Shown here piece by piece: positions 35,187-43,585 of a stretch of 64,000 bases of DNA (its first letter is position 1; every line of letters starts with the position of its first letter). The translations under genes and the position numbers were made by a program. The notes below the pieces were generated by a model. It had not been told where the DNA came from. It ran no database searches and saw only the letters and a program-made list of their open reading frames with translations. Source of the stretch: Methanosarcina baikalica (GTDB taxonomy: Archaea; Halobacteriota; Methanosarcinia; Methanosarcinales; Methanosarcinaceae); the NCBI RefSeq assembly GCF_031461075.1, contig NZ_JAVKPK010000011.1, positions 1-64,000 on the forward strand, in the 5' to 3' direction.

Positions 35187-36176
35187 TCAATCTGCGTTAG
35201 AAAGTACAAAATGCGCTAGCAAGGCTTCGAGCTGAATCTTTTCGCTGGCTCCTTCAGTGAGCCTGAAATCGATTTCCCCGATTATATCTACCAGTTCGAC
35301 TATGCGCTTTTCAGAAAGCCCGAGGTCCAGAACTATCCGATTGTCCATACTGGATATCGCCCTGTAAATCTGCCCGATTATATCCTCACCGGAGAGCCCC
35401 TCTTCATAGAGCAGCCTGTTGAGTTCCTTTCTGGCAGCCCTGAAATTCCCAAGCAGGGCAGTTTCTACCAGGCTTATAATGTCTTCAGGGTTTGCGGTTG
35501 AAGTAGTCCTGTAAATGGTTTCCCTGGATATAGGTTTTTCCGGATCTATGAAGGCAGCAGCCTGAAGAGAATTCACTGCCTTCCTCATATCTCCCTGGGC
35601 CACGTAAATAAGAGCTTCATACCCATCTTCAGTGATGGATAAAACCTGATCTTTAGCTATGTATTCAAGGCGTTTTTTGATAGCCTCATCGGAAAGACGT
35701 CTGAACCTGTAGACTGCACAACGGGACTGGATAGGCTCGATAATCTTGGAAGAATAGTTGCAGGAAAGAATAAAACGGCAATTGCTGCTAAAGCGTTCCA
35801 TAGTCCTTCTGAGTGCAGATTGAGCATCCGGCGTCAGTGCATCAGCTTCATCCAGGAAGATAATCTTGAATCCGGCTCCTCCTATGGGGGCAGTTTTTGC
35901 AAAGTTTTTAATTTTTGTCCGGACAACATCGATACCCCTCTCATCCGATGCGTTGAGTTCGGTAAAATTTTCACGCCAGAGGGCTTCCCCGAAAATCTCC
36001 CTTGCAATAGAAACTGCAGAGGCCGTTTTCCCGACACCCGGAGGCCCGGAAAAGAGGAGATGGGGGAGGTTTTTCGTTGCAACATAGGACTTCAGGCGTT
36101 CGATGGCTTCATCCTGCCCTATCACCTGTTCCAGCCTGACAGGCCTGTATTTTTCGATCCAGATCTCTTCTTTAAT
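35187..36176 (-). CDS. rfcS: replication factor C small subunit
   Basis: Clamp-loader ATPase that loads PCNA. Conserved parts are WIEKYRPVRLEQVIGQDEAI at the N-terminus, Walker A SGPPGVGKTAS, Walker B IIFLDEADALT, the SRC motif IQSRCAVYRF, and sensor-2 region GDMRKAVNSLQ. The IEKYRP motif is universal in RFC small subunits, yet it lies upstream of the first ATG/GTG (GTG 36125). The only upstream candidate before the stop TAA is ATT 36176, eight bases after a perfect GGAGG. I therefore call a 329-aa protein starting at ATT. The choice is inferred but strongly supported by conservation. Confidence 0.93.
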   Translation of the reverse strand: MKEEIWIEKYRPVRLEQVIGQDEAIERLKSYVATKNLPHLLFSGPPGVGKTASAVSIAREIFGEALWRENFTELNASDERGIDVVRTKIKNFAKTAPIGGAGFKIIFLDEADALTPDAQSALRRTMERFSSNCRFILSCNYSSKIIEPIQSRCAVYRFRRLSDEAIKKRLEYIAKDQVLSITEDGYEALIYVAQGDMRKAVNSLQAAAFIDPEKPISRETIYRTTSTANPEDIISLVETALLGNFRAARKELNRLLYEEGLSGEDIIGQIYRAISSMDNRIVLDLGLSEKRIVELVDIIGEIDFRLTEGASEKIQLEALLAHFVLSNAD

Positions 36177-36651
36177 CGTTTAGTCCTCCATTAATGCTTG
36201 CACCTTAATTAGAGAAGATAATATTTAAACTTTCGAATGTTTGCGATTTTTGCTGCATATCGACTGCATTTCGAAGAGCGATGATTCTGCGGAATTACAG
36301 CCAGGATACGAACGTATAGGAAGCAAGGAATAAAAGAATAACATAGCTTAAAAATTATAGAGATTATGATTTTAAAAGTCAACGAGTAATACACCTCTCA
36401 CTTCCGCACTTCTAAACAGAAAAAAGTATGGAAAAATCGACACATTTTCCTTGTCTGCGGAGGGCTTTCAGGCCAGAAAAGTTCGGGAGCGTCGTCCAGC
36501 TGATCTCCGGTGCACTTTGGAATTCCCGAAAAAGACGACGATTTCCCTACTGTGACTCCCCTACTATACAAACGTTCCTCGGAAAGGAGAAAACCGTATG
36601 AGCCGGTTCCAGAGGAATAACCTGTCTGGAAGCATGGAAAATTAAAAAGGC
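36177..36651. ncRNA. intergenic region with candidate structured RNA
   Basis: No gene. Between 36480 and 36625 the sequence is more GC-rich than its surroundings and shows complementary segments. TTCGGGA (36482-36488) pairs with TCCCGAA (36524-36530), and CGTCGTC (36490-36496) with GACGACG (36534-36540), in pseudoknot order. A nested hairpin TTCCTC/GAGGAA with AACCG/CGGTT follows (about 36575-36625). On the minus strand a T-run (about 36418-36428) could end such a transcript. It matches no RNA family I know. It may also be a mobile-element remnant. Confidence 0.35.
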
Positions 36652-37197
36652 TTAACCCATGTACACAGTATGCAGGGTTTCATAGATGGGACCTTCTGAA
36701 TTCAGTGTGCTTTTCATTAAAACCACTTTATCTACCCACATGCTACCAAGTTCTACATCTTTTAACTCTTTAAGTATATTTATGAAAGCGTTTTTCTGAT
36801 CTTTATTGAGGAATTTCACCCTGGCAAGAGTGGCATGGGCAGTAAATTCCCTGTTATCTTTTTCGAATTTGAAAGGCTTCAGTAAATTCTCTACATCGTC
36901 ATGCAACGCCCAGAAATTTCCGGCTGCGCCCAGCCAGAGAACTTTAGGGTTTGCAGGCTTGGGAAAAACCCCAAGTCCCCCGACTCTCGCTTCGAAAGGC
37001 TCGCATGTAATGGAATCGAGAGCTGCGGAAAGCGCTGGAATCGTTGATTCATCCACATCCCCCAGGAACTTCAAAGTTATGTGAACGAGTTCAGGGTCAA
37101 CAAACTTCAGATCAAAATCAGAGAATCTATCTTGAAGCTCCCGGATCTTCTCCGTAAAACCGGGATCTAACTCCAATGCTATAAATGTCCTGATCAA
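36652..37197 (-). CDS. thpR: RNA 2',3'-cyclic phosphodiesterase (2'-5' RNA ligase family)
   Basis: A 181-aa 2H phosphoesterase with both catalytic HxTx motifs: ELVHITLKFLGDVD (about residues 43-56) and EFTAHATLARVKF (about 128-140). IRTFIALELDPGF is the typical N-terminus. The family hydrolyses 2',3'-cyclic phosphates on RNA ends and can ligate tRNA halves in vitro. I start it at TTG 37197, preceded by GGTGAAAGC; the long upstream extension of the open frame (to 37398) is low-complexity and hydrophobic and has no family similarity. Confidence 0.85.
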   Translation of the reverse strand: MIRTFIALELDPGFTEKIRELQDRFSDFDLKFVDPELVHITLKFLGDVDESTIPALSAALDSITCEPFEARVGGLGVFPKPANPKVLWLGAAGNFWALHDDVENLLKPFKFEKDNREFTAHATLARVKFLNKDQKNAFINILKELKDVELGSMWVDKVVLMKSTLNSEGPIYETLHTVYMG

Positions 37198-37635
37198 AGC
37201 TTTCACCAATCTTAATTGAAAAAAGAACCAGAAAAATCTTCCTGTGAACTTTTTCTTAGAAAAGGTGAATTCGAATATTGTTTTAGGAGGAATTGTAAAC
37301 CTGCCTGAAGATGCTATTAGAAAAAAGAGGTGAGGAGAAAGAAGTGCAAAAAGGCGAGAAGGGGAAAAGAAGAAGAGATCAAAGCAACCACAGGGCAATT
37401 ATAATATATAAGATATAACAGTACAGAAGAGTAAACAAGCTTAAGTATTTATGTAGTTGTCTTTAATGTTAACCTGGGAAAAACAACGTAAACCAGAGAA
37501 AAAAACATTAAGTTAAAAAAATAATAACACTAATTTGAGAAAAATAATGTTAGTTCGAAGAAATAATATTAACTTCAAAAACAAAAAGCAGAACCGCAAA
37601 TAGATTGCCAAAAGAATAAAAAAGCGGTGGATCAT
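37198..37635. promoter_or_regulatory. divergent promoter region of thpR (-) and dacZ (+)
   Basis: Very AT-rich, no gene. Between 37500 and 37590 there are three loose, roughly 28-bp repeats containing AATAAT followed by GTTAG or ATTAAC. TATA-like elements are abundant, so no single promoter can be assigned. Confidence 0.4.
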
Positions 37636-38511
37636 ATGGATAGAGCACGTATAATTGCAGAAACGGCAGCCCGGATTTCCATGGAAGTTGATGCTGCCGC
37701 AATTATGGTTTCCGGGGAACTAAATTTTGAAGGGATCGAAACGGGGGGGATTCCGGTCTACTACATTTCCATGCGCCCGAAAAGCATAATAGACCATCTG
37801 GTCGCCACAGGAAAAGATGGAAAGAACCCTCTAAAGGAGCTTAGCGACCAGATCAGCCAGCAAGCCGCAGGCAATGCTGACCACCTGCAGCAGGCTGCAG
37901 CTATAGAGTACGTGCTTGGAGAACAAAAAGGCGGGATTATCGTAGGCGTGATTGAAACCCGCGGTTCCAGTTCGATTATCGTACATAATCTCGACGAAAA
38001 CCCCATTGTAAAGGCCGTAAAGGAGTGTCAGGAGAGGATAAAACCGGAAGTAATGAGTGCAATTATGAAAATTTCTTTTGACATTGCCCTAACAGGAAGG
38101 GAAGGACAAAAAATAGGAACTGCCTTTATTATAGGAGATTCCGAAGAGGTCCTGAAACGCTCTCACCAAATAATCCTTAATCCTTATGCAGGCCATGATG
38201 AAATTTACCGGAATGTCCTTGACAAGAGAAACTGGGAGTCCATAAAAGAATTTGCCCAGCTTGATGGAGTTTTTGTGGTAGATGAATCAGGCATTATTCA
38301 TGCAGCGGGGCGCTACCTTGATGTTGATGGGAAAAACGTAGATATCGAAAAGGGACTGGGGGGCAGGCATGTTTCAGCAGCCGCAATCAGCAGAGATACG
38401 GTTGCGATCGCAGTTACTATATCAGAGTCGGGTGGAGTTCTCAGGATATATAAAGATGCGAAAGAAATAATCTGCATGGAATGCATGAGGCCTGCAATAA
38501 GATACATCTAA
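37636..38511 (+). CDS. dacZ: diadenylate cyclase (DisA_N domain, archaeal DacZ type)
   Basis: Makes cyclic di-AMP from two ATP. The C-terminal DAC domain has the two catalytic motifs: LDGVFVVDESGIIHAAGRYL (DGA-like motif near residues 210-229) and KGLGGRHVSAAAISR (RHxxA-type motif near 244-258). The N-terminal alpha/beta domain (ETAARISMEVDAAAIMVSGE, GIPVYYIS) is the pyruvate-kinase-like domain of archaeal DacZ proteins. At 291 aa the length is normal. ATG 37636 has GGTGG 5 bp upstream and is preferred over GTG 37627. Regulation of osmolyte or potassium transport is the known role of the nucleotide in euryarchaea. Confidence 0.9.
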   Translation: MDRARIIAETAARISMEVDAAAIMVSGELNFEGIETGGIPVYYISMRPKSIIDHLVATGKDGKNPLKELSDQISQQAAGNADHLQQAAAIEYVLGEQKGGIIVGVIETRGSSSIIVHNLDENPIVKAVKECQERIKPEVMSAIMKISFDIALTGREGQKIGTAFIIGDSEEVLKRSHQIILNPYAGHDEIYRNVLDKRNWESIKEFAQLDGVFVVDESGIIHAAGRYLDVDGKNVDIEKGLGGRHVSAAAISRDTVAIAVTISESGGVLRIYKDAKEIICMECMRPAIRYI

Positions 38512-38686
38512 AATAAGATACATCTGAACATGATAATAAAAAATTTAATCGCACTGCAGAAATGTTTAATTGCAGACTGTTAAAGACCGGATATTTTCAA
38601 TAAAGTATAGAGATAAAAAATACAGAGGTTCATAAAGAAAATATATTTCTCAATGTGCAGAGAAATTAAGAAAGTAGGGTGAGTTC

Positions 38687-39406
38687 ATGAGAAGGCAACT
38701 TTTTTACATTCCTTTTAGCCTTACATTCCTTCTTCTTTTAATTCTTATTCTAATCTTCGGACTTGGTTTTCTCTTTTTTGGAGTTATTATTTCCGCCTTT
38801 ATGAAAATTGGCTTCTCTACAGGGGATGCACTCCTTATTCTGGTACTGTCCCTTGTCGGAAGCAGCATCAATATTCCTGTGGCAACCCTGAAGTCCGAAA
38901 TTCCGGTAGTTAGAGATAACTATGTCCGTGTTTTTGGCGTTTCTTACAGGGTCCCAATCCGGCGCATGACAAGAAACGAAACAACAATTGCCGTCAATGT
39001 AGGAGGAGCAATCATCCCTGTCCTGATTTCAGCCTATCTCCTTATAAAATTCCCTTCATCTCTCCTTCTTGCAGGGGCTGGGGTCTTAATAGTTACACTC
39101 ATAACCTATTCCATAGCGAGGCCAATTCGAGGGCTAGGAATCGCGACGCCTGCATTGGTTCCACCACTTACGGCTGCCCTTGCTGCGATCCTGCTGACTT
39201 CGGTTTTTCAAATTCCGGACTGCCCGATTGACCAGTGCCGCGTTGTCACTGCCTATGTAGGAGGAGTGCTCGGAACATTAATAGGAGCCGACCTCCTTAA
39301 CCTGAGAAAAATCAGGAACCTGGGAGCTCCGATTGCAAGTATAGGGGGAGCAGGAACGTTTGACGGAATATTTTTAAGTGGGTTTATTGCCCTTCTCCTG
39401 ATTTAA
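38687..39406 (+). CDS. DUF1614 membrane protein
   Basis: A 239-aa protein with about seven hydrophobic segments, matching DUF1614. Conserved features are GSSINIPV (about residues 63-70) near the second segment, FGVSYRVPIR, VNVGGAIIPVLISAYLL, and TPALVPPLTAALAAILL. Polar and Pro-rich motifs inside helices suggest a transporter. AGGGTGA lies just before the ATG. It is followed by a strong bidirectional terminator facing the S-layer gene. Function unknown. Confidence 0.82.
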   Translation: MRRQLFYIPFSLTFLLLLILILIFGLGFLFFGVIISAFMKIGFSTGDALLILVLSLVGSSINIPVATLKSEIPVVRDNYVRVFGVSYRVPIRRMTRNETTIAVNVGGAIIPVLISAYLLIKFPSSLLLAGAGVLIVTLITYSIARPIRGLGIATPALVPPLTAALAAILLTSVFQIPDCPIDQCRVVTAYVGGVLGTLIGADLLNLRKIRNLGAPIASIGGAGTFDGIFLSGFIALLLI

Positions 39407-39525
39407 CAACGAATCAGTTAACAGAGATCAGAAAGCAGTCATAAGGTTAAAAATGTAAAGAGAATTAACTGAAAATACGCACATGATATTCTTCGAATAA
39501 CATGTCCAAATAAATGAAAGCACTT

Positions 39526-39537
39526 GAAAGCGCTTTC
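39526..39537. repeat. perfect palindrome in the DUF1614/S-layer gap
   Basis: GAAAGCGCTTTC is a 12-bp perfect palindrome. A longer imperfect stem ATGAAAGC...GCTTTCAT (39514-39521/39532-39539) overlaps it. It may be an extra terminator hairpin or a protein-binding site. Confidence 0.5.
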
Positions 39538-39569
39538 ATGCCAGGAAAAAGGAAGAGAAAAGTGAAGAG

Positions 39570-39603
39570 AAAAAAGGGGGATTTAAAGTGACCACCCTTT
39601 TTT
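39570..39603. terminator. bidirectional terminator
   Basis: AAAAAAGGG (39570-39578) pairs perfectly with CCCTTTTTT (39595-39603). The stem ends in a T-run on both strands, between convergent DUF1614 and the S-layer gene. Confidence 0.85.
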
Positions 39604-39628
39604 AATTAGAATTTTCAAGATAATTCTC

Positions 39629-41845
39629 TTAACCCCTCCTTTTTAGAAAAGTCTGACAAAGAGTTATTCCGAAAACTCCTGCAAGCACCTCGAAACCAGA
39701 AGTTTTTGCGGGAGTTTCTATTCCGGCTTTTTCCTCAGGAAGACTACTGCTACCATCTTTTAAATCGTTAGGCTTACTCTCGATAAGAGGAGCAGAGTGT
39801 GTAGAGGATACAGACTCATTCGAGACATTTTCAGAATTATTGATGCCTGAAACAGCTTTATCCTCTACAGTAACATCGGTTGCTGGATAGATAATATACC
39901 CTTCCGGAGAAGTGCTGCCCTTTCCCTCATCTGAGGTCTGGAAATACCAGGAATCGGTGAAATAAGTCTTTTTATCCTTATCAAGATTCAGAGTGATAGA
40001 TTTTGAATTTTTCAGGACGATCTCACTTTCTGAAGATTCCTTTACTTCAAAACCCTGATATTCGTCTCCATTTTTGATAAGCATCACATTATCTTTATCA
40101 ATGAGCCAGGTATACTTAAAGACTGCAAAGGAATCAGCAGCACTTGTGAATACAGTATCTACATAAGTGATAAAGTAAAGCTGGTCTTTTTTATCTCCGA
40201 AATCCGCAGTTGCAGTAAAGGTTTTATCAGTAACATTTCCATTTGTATTTACAATTCCTGACTCGAGTTCTTCCCCATTTTTATATAGTGCAAACCATAC
40301 CTTTTCGCCTTCAACGTCAACCTGGTTAACTACCAGAGAATAATTACTCCCAAGATCCCAGGAATCTCCGGCCTTTAATGTTTTTTTCTCGCTGGAAGTC
40401 TGAGAAACTACAAGGTTTGCAAGCTGGGTGGAGTCGTTTCCAACGGTAACATACGGTTTTCCAAACCAGGGGAGCTTATAGTAGAACATCCCACCAAGCT
40501 TCTCAGGAGTTGTATTGGCGTTCAGTTCAAGGTCGGAAACAAGTTCATATTTGGAGGAAAACGGACGGGTAGTATACACAAGTTCTTCTTCGCCTATCAC
40601 ATGGTTTCCGGGGTTGCTATTTCCGAGTTCATTCTGGCCATCTTTTTCGACATACTGAAGGCGTTCACCCCACCAGTTTTCAGAAGCTACAAAATCCTTG
40701 TGTTTATTTACAGGGTAGTTAAAGCCACCAAAAGTGGTCGCATTCCAGCTAAAACCGTTAGATAAGGTTTCATTGGTGTCAAAAGGAAAACCTCTCAAAG
40801 TGTAATTTCCAGGGCTACTAAGCTCTTTTGCAGGGTAGATAATATAGCCTTGAGGAGAAGTGCTGCCCTTACCTTCATCTGAGGTCTGGAAATACCAGGA
40901 ATCGGTGAAATAAGTCTTTTTATCCTTATCAAGATTCAGAGTGATAGATTTTGAATTTTTCAGGACGATCTCACTTTCTGAAGATTCCTTTACTTCAAAA
41001 CCCTGATATTCGTCTCCGTTCTTGATAAGCATCACGTCATCTTTGTCAATGAGCCAGGTATACTTAAAGACTGCAAAGGAATCAGCAGCACTTGTGAATA
41101 CAGTATCTACGTAAGTGATAAAGTAAAGCTGGTCTTTTTTATCTCCGAAATCCGCAGTTGCAGTAAAGGTTTTATCAGTAACATTTCCATTTGTATTTAC
41201 AATTCCTGACTCGAGTTCTTCCCCATTTTTATATAGTGCAAACCATACCTTTTCGCCTTCAACGTCAACCTGGTTAACTACCAGAGAATAATTACTCCCA
41301 AGATCCCAGGAATCTCCGGCCTTTAATGTTTTTTTCTCGCTGGAAGTCTGAGAAACTACAAGGTTTGCAAGCTGGGTAGAATCGTTTCCAACGGTAACAT
41401 ATGTTTTTCCAAACAAGGGAAGCTTATAGTAGAACATCCCACCAAGCTTCTCAGGAGTTGTATTGGCGTTCAGTTCAAGGTCGGAAACAAGTTCATATTT
41501 GGAGGAAAACGGACGGGTAGTATACACAAGTTCTTCTTCGCCTATCACATGGTTTCCAGGGTTGCTATTTCCGAGTTCATTCTGGCCATCTTTTTCGACA
41601 TACTGAAGGCGTTCACCCCACCAGTTTTCAGAAGCTACAAAATCCTTGTGTTTATTTACAGGGTAGTTAAAGCCGCCAAAAGTGGTCGCATTCCAGCTAA
41701 AACCGTCAGATAAGGTTTCATTGGTGTCAAAAGGAAATCCAGAGATAACTGGAGCCGGAGCTGCAAAACCCAAAGGGGCAAGCATCAAACAAACTATAAA
41801 TGAAACAAAAAGTGAAAACAAAGTTCTTTGGATATTGGGTTTCAT
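39629..41845 (-). CDS. S-layer protein with two near-identical DUF1608 domains
   Basis: Surface layer glycoprotein of the Methanosarcina type, 738 aa. A signal peptide (LFSLFVSFIVCLMLAPLGFAAP, residues about 9-30) is followed by two tandem S-layer domains beginning GFPFDTNETLSDGFSWNATT and GFPFDTNETLSNGFSWNATT, exactly 316 residues apart. Each contains WGERLQYVEKDGQNE and YFTDSWYFQTSDEGKGSTSP. A Ser/Glu-rich linker and a C-terminal anchor SGFEVLAGVFGITLCQTFLKRRG-type helix, similar in plan to archaeosortase-processed tails, end the protein. Many NxS/T sequons are present. It may be the major S-layer protein or a paralog; the near-identity of the repeats is unusual. Confidence 0.92.
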   Translation of the reverse strand: MKPNIQRTLFSLFVSFIVCLMLAPLGFAAPAPVISGFPFDTNETLSDGFSWNATTFGGFNYPVNKHKDFVASENWWGERLQYVEKDGQNELGNSNPGNHVIGEEELVYTTRPFSSKYELVSDLELNANTTPEKLGGMFYYKLPLFGKTYVTVGNDSTQLANLVVSQTSSEKKTLKAGDSWDLGSNYSLVVNQVDVEGEKVWFALYKNGEELESGIVNTNGNVTDKTFTATADFGDKKDQLYFITYVDTVFTSAADSFAVFKYTWLIDKDDVMLIKNGDEYQGFEVKESSESEIVLKNSKSITLNLDKDKKTYFTDSWYFQTSDEGKGSTSPQGYIIYPAKELSSPGNYTLRGFPFDTNETLSNGFSWNATTFGGFNYPVNKHKDFVASENWWGERLQYVEKDGQNELGNSNPGNHVIGEEELVYTTRPFSSKYELVSDLELNANTTPEKLGGMFYYKLPWFGKPYVTVGNDSTQLANLVVSQTSSEKKTLKAGDSWDLGSNYSLVVNQVDVEGEKVWFALYKNGEELESGIVNTNGNVTDKTFTATADFGDKKDQLYFITYVDTVFTSAADSFAVFKYTWLIDKDNVMLIKNGDEYQGFEVKESSESEIVLKNSKSITLNLDKDKKTYFTDSWYFQTSDEGKGSTSPEGYIIYPATDVTVEDKAVSGINNSENVSNESVSSTHSAPLIESKPNDLKDGSSSLPEEKAGIETPAKTSGFEVLAGVFGITLCQTFLKRRG
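39885..41740 (-). repeat. 948-bp tandem duplication within the S-layer gene
   Basis: Two direct copies with a period of exactly 948 bp (316 codons), for example matching blocks at 39901/40849 and 40753/41701. Differences are sparse single-base changes, mostly third positions, so the copies look about 97-98% identical by eye. This indicates recent duplication or ongoing gene conversion. Confidence 0.9.
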
Positions 41846-41920
41846 AATGTATTATCACTCTTTTTCTTTTGTTATCAACATTTAAACACAATAAGCAAGA
41901 AAATATCAATAAATAGTGTT

Positions 41921-41933
41921 ATATATTTTATAA
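41921..41933 (-). promoter_or_regulatory. TATA box of the S-layer gene
   Basis: On the minus strand TTATAAAATATAT is a near-ideal archaeal TATA box. It lies about 75-88 bp before the ATG, leaving a leader of about 50 nt with a GAGTGAT ribosome binding site just before the start. Confidence 0.6.
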
Positions 41934-41997
41934 AAAGTAACAACAAATAAATCTAAGTAGTTAATAAATTTTACTAATTAAACCTAAAAATAAGAGT

Positions 41998-42045
41998 AAT
42001 AACAAACGAAATAACAAACGAAATAACAAACGAAATAACAAATGA
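41998..42045. repeat. 12-bp tandem repeat, four units
   Basis: AATAACAAACGA repeats four times; the last unit has one mismatch (AATAACAAATGA). Located upstream of the S-layer promoter in otherwise non-coding DNA. Confidence 0.9.
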
Positions 42046-42123
42046 AAAATCAAATTGCACGCTGCCATTCTACCCCAAACAGGCTGTCTGACAATTCAAG
42101 TAAAAGGCAAAAATGCGTAAAAA

Positions 42124-42319
42124 CCCGACTTTGACATCGTATGTTAATTTATGCAGTATTTTCATACAAAAAACACGTTGCATTGACGTATTACAGTTCG
42201 GCAAAATTATATATGTCAAAAATCAATAACCATATAATACAAATTTGAACTGTATGAATAAAACAGAAGCATGAAGCCCATTTATACATTAAAAAATGTA
42301 TGCTTCTGTCAAAGTAGGG
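42124..42319 (-). mobile_element. 196-bp MITE, copy 2
   Basis: Inverted relative to the copy at 3392-3587 and of identical length. Ends are CCCGACTTTGACA and CTGTCAAAGTAGGG; one end has a C-to-G change in CCCTAC. It is flanked by a perfect 6-bp target duplication TAAAAA (42118-42123 and 42320-42325). Internal sequence is about 75-80% alike by eye. The remaining DNA between 42326 and 42486 contains no gene. Confidence 0.85.
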
Positions 42320-42486
42320 TAAAAAATAAGGAGGTTAAAGCCTTTAAATTGTAAAAAAGGAATTTAAGTAATACTGAAAGTAATTGTATGACGACCTTTG
42401 AAGGTCAGAGTATTCGTGACCCCCGCGCTCCGATGTAATAAACAGATAAGAGCCTGGAGCTGAAGGACACACAGGCTCAGATATAA

Positions 42487-43539
42487 TTAGCCCCTCACTT
42501 TGAAACGGAGGAGAGCCGCAATTCCACCCAATTTATGAAGCTTTTCTCCGGGCTCAAAAGTAGTGCTGAAAACAACAACTTTTCCCTGGGCCTGTTCGAC
42601 TTCCATGAGAAGTTTGTTGACATCTTCCCCTTTTTCGCGCCCTTCCCTCAGGGTTTCGTCAGCAATAAGCAGGGTTTCGACAGCGCCGTACCCAAGAGCA
42701 TTTTTAACATCTGCAAAACCATAGGCAGCTTTGCCGTCCATTGAGATTTCCCGGATAAGGTCTTCCATAAGGGCTGATTCGCGGGCTATGCGGGATTCCT
42801 GCATGATCCTGTCGACTGCGCCTCTGCGGAGAACTTCCTGAAAACCGGACATTCCGATCATGGATGTATCTTCGGTCAGGGCTTTTGAAGCCATAGCAGG
42901 CTCAGTTTCATGGAAATACTTCAAGAAATCATCTTTGGTAAATCCTGGCCCTGCAATAACTATAGATGCGTCTTCAGGAACCGCGTGCCTGAGCTGTTCA
43001 ACAATTTCCCTGAAAAACTCGTTTCTTAAGCTCGTTTCCCGTTTTCCTGAAGACTGCCGGATATGGGAATAAATCTCTATCCCATAATGGTGAACAAAGC
43101 CGATATCTGCATCACCTTCTTCCACTGCAACCATAACGACCTTCGGGCGCTTCGAAGCCTCTTCGGCATCCAGAATCCGCTGGAGCTGGTCATTCTTCCA
43201 GTGCTCTTTGATAATGGAAAGATTAGTCCCGATTTCGATATTGAAGGTGTGATAGGAGCTCACGTCCATTCCTTGCTCGATCATGCCATGTATTCTCAGC
43301 CTGTTTGCAAACTTGTGAAACTCCATTTCATCAACCCTTATCCCAAGCCTGACCTTTACTTTCTCAACCTTCTCAGGGCGAATTTTGTCACTTGCTGTAT
43401 CAGCCTTTCGCTTGGTAACCGCAAAAACAAGGTCGCCTTTTTCAATTATATATTTCAGATGCCAGAGGTCGTCGAGGGTTTCGGCTGTTACTGCAATTTC
43501 CCCTTCCCTTCCCTTAAGGGAACGGTTTGTAACTCTCAT
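42487..43539 (-). CDS. pelA: pelota (Dom34) mRNA surveillance / ribosome rescue factor
   Basis: Archaeal pelota dissociates stalled ribosomes with ABCE1. All three domains are recognisable: the N-terminal Sm-like domain (DDLWHLKYIIEKGDLVFAVT, then VRLGIRVDEMEFHKFANRLR), the central RNase H-like domain (KRPKVVMVAVEEGDADIGFV, IVIAGPGFTKDDFLKYF) and the C-terminal L7Ae-like domain (ALGYGAVETLLIADETLR, KVVVFSTTFEPGEKL). Length 350 aa is normal. It lies 46 bp downstream of the RqcH gene on the same strand, pairing two arms of ribosome quality control. Confidence 0.96.
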   Translation of the reverse strand: MRVTNRSLKGREGEIAVTAETLDDLWHLKYIIEKGDLVFAVTKRKADTASDKIRPEKVEKVKVRLGIRVDEMEFHKFANRLRIHGMIEQGMDVSSYHTFNIEIGTNLSIIKEHWKNDQLQRILDAEEASKRPKVVMVAVEEGDADIGFVHHYGIEIYSHIRQSSGKRETSLRNEFFREIVEQLRHAVPEDASIVIAGPGFTKDDFLKYFHETEPAMASKALTEDTSMIGMSGFQEVLRRGAVDRIMQESRIARESALMEDLIREISMDGKAAYGFADVKNALGYGAVETLLIADETLREGREKGEDVNKLLMEVEQAQGKVVVFSTTFEPGEKLHKLGGIAALLRFKVRG

Positions 43540-43585
43540 ACCTTTTCCACTCCACTCATTTCGATCTCCTCTTCACTTCCTTTTC

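Noticed and set aside
36480..36540. HDV-like self-cleaving ribozyme
   Set aside because: The pseudoknot lacks the P4 helix, the P1.1 pairing and the active-site cytosine expected in that fold.
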